64,000 nt of DNA from Martelella sp. NC20 (GTDB lineage Bacteria; Pseudomonadota; Alphaproteobacteria; Rhizobiales; Rhizobiaceae): positions 5,010,001 to 5,074,000 of the forward strand of contig NZ_CP054861.1 of assembly GCF_013459645.1 (NCBI RefSeq). The letters run 5' to 3'. The position numbers and the translations under genes are program-made. How positions within the stretch are numbered: the stretch's first letter is position 1; each line of letters opens with the position of its first letter. Positions 57,565 through 64,000 of this stretch are shown here, piece by piece. The notes beneath the pieces were generated by a model. The model saw only the letters and a list, made by a program, of their open reading frames with translations, was not told the DNA's origin and ran no database searches.

Positions 57565-58458
57565 ATGACATTACGACAGGACCTGCGTGAAAAATTCGAG
57601 ATCGACGCGCATCCGCTGACGCTCAGCGAACGCGTCGGCATCCAGCACGACGGAATGACGCTGGAGCGGCTGACCTTCGCCACGAAGGACGGCGAGCGCG
57701 CGCGCGGTTTCCTGCTTCGCCCGCCGGGCGATGCGCCGGTTCCGGCGATCCTCTACATCCACGCCCATGGCAATGCCTACGATATCGGCGCGGACGAACT
57801 TCTTGACGGGCGCAAGGCGCTGCTGTCGCCGCTGGGACCGGAATTCGCGCGCCGGGGTTTCGCGGTGCTGATGATCGAGCTGCCGGCCTTCGGCGCCCGT
57901 TCCCGCCCCGGCGAAAGCGCCCGGGCGAAGGCTGCGCTCTGGAACGGCCAGAGCCTTGCCGGTCAGATGCTCGGCGAACAGGCCGCCGCCTTCGACTGGC
58001 TGGCATCCCGTCCCGACATCATCGCCGAGAGGATCGCCGTTTTCGGCATTTCCATGGGCGCGACATTCAGCTACTGGCTGGCCGCCGCCGAACCGCGCAT
58101 CGCGGCCAGCGCGCATCTTTGCGCCTATGCCGATTACGCAGCGCTGATTACCGCCGGCAATATCGATCTTCACGGCATATACCTCACGGTGCCCGGCCTC
58201 CTGGGCCTTGCCGGCAACGGCGAAATCGCCGGACTGATCGCGCCGCGACCGCAGCTCATCGGGATCGGCGACCTCGATCCGCTGACGCCGCCCGCAGCCT
58301 TCGAGCCTGCCTTCGCCCAGACCCGGCGGGCCTATGAAGAGGCGGACGCCACGGACCGGCTCGTACTCGTGCGCGAGCCGAAGGCGGGTCATGTGGAAAC
58401 GCCAGCCATGCGCGCTGCGGTATTTACATTTCTCGACCGTCATATCGGCCTCGCCTGA
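57565..58458 (+). CDS. Alpha/beta hydrolase (dienelactone-hydrolase or acetyl-xylan-esterase type)
   Basis: 297 residues from ATG 57565, no signal peptide, so cytosolic. Oxyanion region AILYIHAHGN, nucleophile Ser163 in VFGISMGATFSYW, catalytic Asp in GIGDLDPLTPP and His in KAGHVETPAM. An esterase acting on acylated sugars is plausible given the two sugar importers around it. It diverges from the SDR gene across 21 bases, which must contain both starts, and is convergent with the cluster 2 ATPase. Confidence 0.8.
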   Translation: MTLRQDLREKFEIDAHPLTLSERVGIQHDGMTLERLTFATKDGERARGFLLRPPGDAPVPAILYIHAHGNAYDIGADELLDGRKALLSPLGPEFARRGFAVLMIELPAFGARSRPGESARAKAALWNGQSLAGQMLGEQAAAFDWLASRPDIIAERIAVFGISMGATFSYWLAAAEPRIAASAHLCAYADYAALITAGNIDLHGIYLTVPGLLGLAGNGEIAGLIAPRPQLIGIGDLDPLTPPAAFEPAFAQTRRAYEEADATDRLVLVREPKAGHVETPAMRAAVFTFLDRHIGLA

Positions 58459-58476
58459 TGCGACCGGCATGGCCCG

Positions 58477-58507
58477 GAAACGGTTCCAATCCGGGCTGAA
58501 CCGTTTC
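58477..58507. terminator. Hairpin between convergent hydrolase and ATPase genes
   Basis: GAAACGGTTC and GAACCGTTTC form perfect 10-bp arms around an 11-base loop, overlapping the ATPase stop codon. No T-run follows on either strand, so termination is possible but unproven. Confidence 0.35.
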
Positions 58508-59582
58508 AGTTCACCCGCTGCTCGTCCGCGCCGAACAGGTGCAGCCGCGCCGGGTCGAAGCGCAGCGAAACGCGCTCCGCCTCGGGGTCGATCTCGCCGC
58601 CGCCGAAAACCGCGACGAGCTTCTGCCCGCCGGCGGTCTTCGCATGGACGACGGTTTCCGGCCCGAGCGCCTCGATCAGGGTGACCTCCGCCTCGATCGC
58701 ATCGTCTCCGCCCGATGAAAAATCATGGGGACGGATGCCCAGCGTCGCGGCATCGCCGGGCTTCAGCCCGGTATTGGCGCAGGCGACCCGCGCCCTGAGC
58801 CCGCCCGGCCCCTCGACGCGGACCGCATCGTCATCGACAGCGCTGACGGTGACCGGGAGGAGGTTCATGCGCGGCGCGCCGATGAAGCCGGCAACGAACA
58901 GGTTCGCGGGCCTGTGGAACAGATCCAGCGGCTTGCCGATCTGTTCGATCCGGCCCGCGCGCATCACCACGATCCGGTCGGCCAGCGTCATCGCCTCGAC
59001 CTGATCGTGGGTGACATAGACCATGGTGGTTGTCAGCCGCTCGTGCAGCGCCGAAAGCTCGGCGCGCATGGTGATCCGCAGTTCGGCATCGAGATTGGAG
59101 AGCGGTTCGTCGAGCAGGAAGGCCGTCGGATTGCGCACCACCGCCCGGCCGATCGCCACGCGCTGCTTCTGCCCGCCCGAAAGCTGCCCCGGCCGGCGGT
59201 CGAGATAGGGTTCGATCTCGAGCATGCGCGTGGCTTCCTGGATGCGCTCCTCGATCTCCGGTTTCGGCATGTGGATATTCTCAAGCCCGAAGGCGAGGTT
59301 CTGGCGCACCGTCATATGCGGATAGAGCGCATAGGACTGGAACACCATGGCAAGGCCGCGATCGGCGGCCGATGCCTTTGTGACGTCCTTGCCATCGATG
59401 ACGATCGCGCCCGAGGTCGGCTTGTCGAGGCCCGCGATCAGCCGCAGCAGCGTCGATTTCCCGCAGCCTGACGGACCCACCAGAACCGTGAACTCGCCGT
59501 CCGGGATATCGAGATTGATGTCGTGCAGGATCTTCAGCTTGCCATAAGCCCGATCGACCTTGCTCAGCGTGATCTGTCCCAT
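58506..59582 (-). CDS. CUT1 sugar ABC transporter ATP-binding protein (UgpC/MalK-like), cluster 2
   Basis: 358 residues. Walker A GPSGCGKST (36-44), MVFQSYALYPHMTVRQNL, signature QLSGGQKQRVAIGRA, Walker B AFLLDEPLSNLDAEL, H-loop YVTHDQVEAMTLAD and the regulatory OB domain (TLGIRPHDFSSG). Ten bases after the permease gene. It energises the second importer and, like other MsmK/UgpC ATPases, could also serve orphan permeases. Confidence 0.93.
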   Translation of the reverse strand: MGQITLSKVDRAYGKLKILHDINLDIPDGEFTVLVGPSGCGKSTLLRLIAGLDKPTSGAIVIDGKDVTKASAADRGLAMVFQSYALYPHMTVRQNLAFGLENIHMPKPEIEERIQEATRMLEIEPYLDRRPGQLSGGQKQRVAIGRAVVRNPTAFLLDEPLSNLDAELRITMRAELSALHERLTTTMVYVTHDQVEAMTLADRIVVMRAGRIEQIGKPLDLFHRPANLFVAGFIGAPRMNLLPVTVSAVDDDAVRVEGPGGLRARVACANTGLKPGDAATLGIRPHDFSSGGDDAIEAEVTLIEALGPETVVHAKTAGGQKLVAVFGGGEIDPEAERVSLRFDPARLHLFGADEQRVN

Positions 59583-59591
59583 AATCTCTAC

Positions 59592-60644
59592 CTATTTCAG
59601 TCCGGAGCCGGCAATGCCGGAGGTGATGAAGCGTTGCAGGAAGACGAAGACAAGCACGACCGGGATCATGGTCACGACCGTCATCGCCAGAATGTAGTGC
59701 CACTGGACGTTCAGCTCGCCGGCATAGGTGTTGAGCCCGACCTGGAGGGTATAGACCTCCTTCGACGACAGCACGACCAGCGGCCAGAGAAAGTCGTTCC
59801 AGCGCCAGACCACAGAGAAGATCGCAAGCACCGCAAGCGCGGGTGCGGCCAGCGGCAGCACGATGCGCCAGTAGATCTGCCATTCGGAGGCATTGTCCAT
59901 CCGCGCTGCGTCGAGAAGCTCGTCGGGGATCGTCAGCATGTACTGGCGCAGCAGGAACACGCCTGTGGGCGTGGCCACCGTCGGCAGGATGACGCCCCAC
60001 AGCGAGTTGTAGAGCCCGACCGCGCTGACCACGGAATAGAGCGGCACCAGCAGCACCGAAAGCGGCACCATCAGCGTTCCGACGATCAGCATCAGCACCG
60101 CGTCGCGTCCCCGGAACTTGTATTTCGACAGCGCGAACGCCGCCATCGAGTTGGTCACCAGCGTGATCAGCGTGGCCATCACGGTCACGAACACGGAATT
60201 GCGCAGATAGAGCAGGAAATCATTGCTCTCGAGCGGGGTGACGTAGTTCTCCGTCGCAAAGCCGATCTCGCGCACGGGCGTCCGGTCGGCGATGTTGACC
60301 TTGACGATTTCGCCGGGATCGGCCGGGTCCACCATCTGCGCGACGATGCCGATGCGGCGCACTTCGGCCATCACCTTTGTCGAGCCGTCGGGCAAGGTCA
60401 CATGGTGGAGGTTGAGCGGCTTGTCGTAGCCCTCGACCTCCACCTGCTGGCTGACATAGGGCAGGATGGTGGGCGGGAACTCGGCCAGTTGCGCCGGCGA
60501 TTTGAACGAGGAAAACACCAGCCACAACGCCGGGCCGAACATGATGATCAGCCCGCCCACCAGCCAGACCCAGGTGACGATATCGGTCCAGTGCCAGCCG
60601 CTTCCGCCGCGCCGGCGGAACAGGAACTTCGAAACGGCGTTCAT
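59592..60644 (-). CDS. CUT1 sugar ABC transporter permease (MalG-like) with periplasmic insert, cluster 2
   Basis: 350 residues, about 70 longer than the cluster 1 counterpart. The extra part follows helix 1 (about residues 55-135) and contains LPYVSQQVEVEGYDKPLNL and MVDPADPGEIVKVNIADRT, a predicted periplasmic beta-rich insert. The core has six helices with the EAA loop ELLDAARMDNASEWQIYWRI and the end LQRFITSGIAGSGLK. Its ATG overlaps the upstream permease stop by 4 bases. The insert may touch the binding protein. Confidence 0.9.
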   Translation of the reverse strand: MNAVSKFLFRRRGGSGWHWTDIVTWVWLVGGLIIMFGPALWLVFSSFKSPAQLAEFPPTILPYVSQQVEVEGYDKPLNLHHVTLPDGSTKVMAEVRRIGIVAQMVDPADPGEIVKVNIADRTPVREIGFATENYVTPLESNDFLLYLRNSVFVTVMATLITLVTNSMAAFALSKYKFRGRDAVLMLIVGTLMVPLSVLLVPLYSVVSAVGLYNSLWGVILPTVATPTGVFLLRQYMLTIPDELLDAARMDNASEWQIYWRIVLPLAAPALAVLAIFSVVWRWNDFLWPLVVLSSKEVYTLQVGLNTYAGELNVQWHYILAMTVVTMIPVVLVFVFLQRFITSGIAGSGLK

Positions 60645-61663
60645 TCGCGCGCTCCCTTGTGTTCATTGCGCCGCCCGAGGCCGAGTTGCGCCAGCGTCAG
60701 CACCACCAGCACCAGCCCCATCAGGATCGAGGCGGCGGCGGCAAGGCCCGGATTGCGCAGCAGCGAGGCGAAACCGACCTCGTAGATATACTGGGTCAGA
60801 TACATGGTGGAGGTGCCCGGACCGCCTCCCGTCAGGACGTAGACCTCGTCGAATATCTGCACGGCGCGGATCAGCGACAGCACGATGACCACCAGCAGGT
60901 TCGGCATCAGCAGCGGCAGCGTGAGCCGCCAGAACACCCTTGCGGGTTTGGTGCCATCCATCTCCGCGGCCTCGTAAAGGTCGCGCGGGATCGCCTGAAG
61001 ACCCGCCAGCAGGATCAGGGTGAAGAAACCCATATGCGCCCAGACCGAAACCGAGACCGCAGCCGTAAAGGCCGGCAGGCGCTCGGTCAGCCAGTCATGG
61101 GTATCGGCACCGAAGGAATAGAGAACGTAGTTGAGCAGGCCCTGACGCTGCAGGATCCAGCGCCAGATCAGGCCGACGACGACGGGCGACAGCAGCACGG
61201 GGAAGAAGAACACCGCCCGCCAGAATCCCCTGCCCGCGATCTTGCGGTTGAGAATGAGCGCGGTGATCATCGCCGTGAGCGTCATCAGCGACACCTGGAA
61301 GAACACGAAGATGGCGGTGTTCTGCGCCGCCTTCCAGAACAGGTCCTCCCGGCACGTGCCCGGATCGAGATAATTGCCGCAATCGAGAAGCCGGCCATAT
61401 TGTTCGAGGCCGACAAAGGTCCGGTCGGCGAGGAAATACGCCGAGCCGGAGGTCATCGAATAGAAGAAATTCATGACCAGCGGGATCAGCACGAACACGC
61501 CGAAAATCGCCATGTTCGGCGCCAGGAAGAACGCCGCCATGCCGCCGGTGCCTGTTGCCCGCTGCCACGCCTTCAGCGGCGGGTTCAAAAGCGCGGCCAG
61601 CCACATGACCGGCGCCGTAACCACGGTACCGGCCATGTGCTTTATGTCGGACAGGTTCGCCAC
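60641..61663 (-). CDS. CUT1 sugar ABC transporter permease (MalF-like), cluster 2
   Basis: 340 residues with an N-terminal amphipathic stretch and extra helix-like segment (VVTAPVMWLAALLNPPLKAW) before the six core helices (AAFFLAPNMAIFGVFVLIPL first core helix). EAA loop DLYEAAEMDGTKPARVFWRL. Two Cys (LLDCGNYLDPGTCRE) lie in the first periplasmic loop and may form a disulfide. Follows the binding-protein gene by 14 bases, with no hairpin between, unlike cluster 1. Confidence 0.92.
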   Translation of the reverse strand: MANLSDIKHMAGTVVTAPVMWLAALLNPPLKAWQRATGTGGMAAFFLAPNMAIFGVFVLIPLVMNFFYSMTSGSAYFLADRTFVGLEQYGRLLDCGNYLDPGTCREDLFWKAAQNTAIFVFFQVSLMTLTAMITALILNRKIAGRGFWRAVFFFPVLLSPVVVGLIWRWILQRQGLLNYVLYSFGADTHDWLTERLPAFTAAVSVSVWAHMGFFTLILLAGLQAIPRDLYEAAEMDGTKPARVFWRLTLPLLMPNLLVVIVLSLIRAVQIFDEVYVLTGGGPGTSTMYLTQYIYEVGFASLLRNPGLAAAASILMGLVLVVLTLAQLGLGRRNEHKGARE

Positions 61664-61677
61664 TGTCTTGCGCTTGC

Positions 61678-62940
61678 CTATTGTGCGACCTTGTCGGCGA
61701 TATCCTGGTCGATGCGCGTCCAGGCCTCGTCGAGGGTCAGTTCACCGGCCATGACCTGGCTGATGCGGGTCACGAGCGCGCCGTAATAGGCGGACGCCCA
61801 GCTCCATGCCGGCAACGCGTCTGCCGCGGGCAGCGTCTCGGCGGACGACTTCACAAAGGCATCAAGCGCCGGGCCGACATTCTTGTCGTCGGTGGCCCAT
61901 TTCATGCCGCCTGCGGCAATCACGCCCTTATGCGCGGGCAGGAACAGGGTGCGCTCGGAGAACTCCTTCACCACCGGAGCGCTGGCCAGATATTCCATGA
62001 CCTTGGCGACATCCTCGGGGTTCTTGGTGTATTTGATGCCCACCAGAGCCGCGCCGCCCTTCAGGCCGGAGCATCCGACCGTGCCGCAGGGCGAGCCGGT
62101 GGCCACCCAGTCGAAGCCGTCGCCGATCTTGGTCGACAGGTTCGCGACCTGCCAGCTTCCCGAATAGTAGAACGGGATCTGGGCATTGATGAAGTCGTCG
62201 GCGGCCGCGCGATAGGTGGAGCCGGCGGCGGACACCCAGGTATCCTTCAGCATCAGGCCGTTATTGGTCCAGTCGACGAGCTTGGTCGCGAAGGTCTTGG
62301 TTCCCTCGTCCACCGGCGCCGGCATTCCATCGGGGCCGATATAATTGGCGCCATAGGATACGTTCGGCCCGGAAATGCGGTGGCCGGAGCGGTCGATCGC
62401 GAAGGCCGCTGCCGTCTGCTGGTTCTTGGCGACTTCGGCCGCGGCATTGACCCAGTCGTCCCAGGTGGCCTTGTCGCCCGGCAGATCGACGCCAGCCTGC
62501 TCGAACAGGGTCTTGTTGGCAAAACCGCCGGTCAGCGTCAGCTGCGTCATGAAGCCGGTGATGGCGTCGGAGCCGTCCGGACGCATCCAGTCGGCCTGGG
62601 CGCCGAAATTCTCCTCCCAGTAAGCCGGATCGGAAAGGTAGGGCCTGAGATCGAGCCAGTGCTGCGCCAGCGCCTTGAGGTCGGTGACGCGGGCGATATC
62701 GGGACCCTGTCCGGCTTCGAGCTGGATCGGGAGCTGCTCCTGGATCACCTTGTAGGCGACGTTGTCGAGCGTGACGTTGATATCCGGGTTATCTTTCATG
62801 AACCGGTCGACAAGGTCCTGCATGACCTCGCCCTCGACACCGTCCGAATACCACATGATCCGCACATCGCCCGCGAATGCGGATGTCGAGGCCATGAACC
62901 CCGCCGCAACGATGGATAGAATGCTGACTGCATTTCTCAT
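61678..62940 (-). CDS. CUT1 sugar ABC transporter substrate-binding protein, cluster 2
   Basis: 420 residues, GAGGAGGAAATGAT ribosome site. Signal peptide MRNAVSILSIVAAGFMASTS to AFAG. MalE-type fold: VRIMWYSDGVEGEVMQDLVD, AGQGPDIARVTDLKALAQHW, PFYYSGSWQVANLSTKIGDG, ending DEAWTRIDQDIADKVAQ. Two Cys (GSPCGTVGCSG) near residue 285 may bond. It is distinct from the cluster 1 binder, so the ligands should differ. Confidence 0.92.
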   Translation of the reverse strand: MRNAVSILSIVAAGFMASTSAFAGDVRIMWYSDGVEGEVMQDLVDRFMKDNPDINVTLDNVAYKVIQEQLPIQLEAGQGPDIARVTDLKALAQHWLDLRPYLSDPAYWEENFGAQADWMRPDGSDAITGFMTQLTLTGGFANKTLFEQAGVDLPGDKATWDDWVNAAAEVAKNQQTAAAFAIDRSGHRISGPNVSYGANYIGPDGMPAPVDEGTKTFATKLVDWTNNGLMLKDTWVSAAGSTYRAAADDFINAQIPFYYSGSWQVANLSTKIGDGFDWVATGSPCGTVGCSGLKGGAALVGIKYTKNPEDVAKVMEYLASAPVVKEFSERTLFLPAHKGVIAAGGMKWATDDKNVGPALDAFVKSSAETLPAADALPAWSWASAYYGALVTRISQVMAGELTLDEAWTRIDQDIADKVAQ

Positions 62941-63066
62941 ATCATTTCCTCCTCTTCAACGGGCCTTCGCCCTTGCCGATCATCGGCCTCATATTGCCCG
63001 CCTTGCGGCGGGCGTCTCCCGTGGGCCTCTCCCTGCCCAGCGGCAAATCCCCGGGCTGAAAGCGCT

Positions 63067-64000
63067 TCAGAACGTCCGCGCCGCGCCCTCGATCGTCCAC
63101 TCCGCCGGATCGAGCCTGCGCCCTTCGGCTTCGACAGAGCCGTCGGCCCCGAAGCGAACCATACCGTATTCCGGGTCGTCCACCAGAATATCACCATTGG
63201 CCTGATCGACCCAACGCAGTGCTCCAACAGCATCTTCAAGCGCGCTTGCGCTGTCGTGGTCGCCCAGACGCACGATCCATGTGGCCTTGCGACCGGGCGC
63301 GCGCAGCTCGTTACCCGCTGTTGGCCCTGTCGTGACAAGCTGAAGGCCCGTATCGACCTTCAGCATAACGCATCCGCCGCCGCTCAACGCCAGCGCCGTA
63401 TTGCCTTCAATGCGCGCTTCGTCGAATGCGGCCTGCGGGAACCATGCATGGGTGAAATCCGGCTGCTCGTCCGCGCAGTCGAAACGCACCACGGCAAGGC
63501 CGCGATACTGGTGCACGCGCGGCAGCGTACCCGAGCCGCCCCAGTAGGACGGCCGTCCATAGCCCGAATGCAGCACCTCGCCCGGATGATTGATCCAGAT
63601 GGTCGCATCCGGATTGTCGCCGAGGCGCAGATGCAACACCGTCTCCTGATAACCCCATTGGTTCCAGCGATAGGCGACGGCGCTGCCAAGCGCATAGGAG
63701 GCGGTCTTGTAATGGTAGAGCCGCGCAAACCTGTCCTGCCCCTGCGCGAAGGTCCATTCATGCCCTTCATTACCGGAAACCGAGGCGACGGCCGCCAGTT
63801 CCCCGGGGATATGCAAACCGTGATCGCGCAGGCACAGCGCCAGTTGCGGCAGCGCGTGAAAGCGCATGCCGTAATTGCCCCGCCCCCAGATCATCCGCGC
63901 AATACCCGAAAGCTCAAGCGAGCGCGATGCCCGCAATGTGTGCTCATAGGAGCGGCCCTGCGCGCCGGTCATGACGCCGTGATGGGCCGAGCGGGCGACG
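63067..64000 (-). CDS. Large unrecognised protein, C-terminal part (runs off the window)
   Basis: The frame stays open through the window edge (ARSAHHGV precedes the first visible Met at 63972), so the gene probably starts outside. The visible 311 residues include SRSLELSGIARMIWGRGNYG, LPQLALCLRDHGLHIP, ATIWINHPGEVLHSGYGRPS, YWGGSGTLPRVHQYRGLAVV and DFTHAWFPQAAFDE, followed by a beta-rich end. The His/Trp/Asp-rich blocks suggest a carbohydrate-active or lyase-like enzyme, but I do not recognise the family. It lies 126 bases upstream of the cluster 2 binder gene on the same strand, so it probably works on the substrate of that importer. Confidence 0.6.
   Translation of the reverse strand, partial: VARSAHHGVMTGAQGRSYEHTLRASRSLELSGIARMIWGRGNYGMRFHALPQLALCLRDHGLHIPGELAAVASVSGNEGHEWTFAQGQDRFARLYHYKTASYALGSAVAYRWNQWGYQETVLHLRLGDNPDATIWINHPGEVLHSGYGRPSYWGGSGTLPRVHQYRGLAVVRFDCADEQPDFTHAWFPQAAFDEARIEGNTALALSGGGCVMLKVDTGLQLVTTGPTAGNELRAPGRKATWIVRLGDHDSASALEDAVGALRWVDQANGDILVDDPEYGMVRFGADGSVEAEGRRLDPAEWTIEGAARTF

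Overview
The window looks like the chromosome of an alphaproteobacterium of the order Hyphomicrobiales (Rhizobiales), most likely Rhizobiaceae or a close relative. The case rests on several features. There is a clear RirA iron regulator with TGA-N9-TCA boxes nearby. A tRNA-His carries A73 instead of C73. The proton-translocating transhydrogenase is split in three (pntAA-pntAB-pntB) behind a small aa3 oxidase subunit IV. The F1 operon has the order atpHAGDC, and priA and xerC are neighbours. GC is high, so antisense reading frames are long and common; these were ignored.

Layout. 1-4.4 kb is an iron island: the end of a siderophore-type ATPase gene, its convergent binding protein, a class III aminotransferase, rirA and an FbpA-like ferric-binding protein. 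Two iron-responsive operators precede the two binding-protein genes. 4.4-8 kb has extragenic repeats, an OPX polysaccharide-export lipoprotein and an outer-membrane barrel protein. 8.1-13.1 kb has tRNA-His, a DivL-like PAS pseudokinase and an orphan fused ferric permease. 13.1-15.2 kb is fba with a divergent DeoR regulator. 15.2-19.4 kb is a redox and heme cluster: a thioredoxin-reductase-like flavoprotein, an Rrf2 regulator, group II truncated haemoglobin, DUF423, a VOC protein, an IsdG-type heme monooxygenase and a DUF2325 protein. 19.4-23.7 kb holds an extensin-like protein, the transhydrogenase and oxidase subunit IV.

24-37 kb is accessory metabolism and regulation: an MFS carrier, a TRAP system (dctQM with a convergent TakP-like dctP), a glutamine-amidotransferase-type hydrolase, a frameshifted membrane gene, MarR, a 2-hydroxyacid dehydrogenase with LacI, a CobW GTPase with a WD40 partner, and a GGDEF-EAL protein. 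37-47.3 kb is housekeeping: the F1 ATP synthase, priA, an acyltransferase and xerC. 47.3-49.4 kb has repeats, small secreted proteins and a DMT carrier. 49.4-64 kb carries two complete CUT1 sugar ABC transporters on the same strand. The first forms an operon with an oxidoreductase and an epimerase behind a LacI gene with two palindromic operators. The second lies with a KduD-like SDR, an alpha/beta hydrolase and an unrecognised protein that runs off the window.

The strongest non-routine signals are: the pseudokinase with Tyr in place of the phospho-acceptor His; a 125-bp three-hairpin dispersed repeat with ATACCAA/TTGGTAT ends, present twice, once between atpD and atpC; the local RirA/IRO regulon with a dispersed ferric transporter; a likely single-base frameshift at about 30.53 kb; and the LacI and MarR operators. 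I saw no CRISPR array, prophage, transposase or recognisable defence system.
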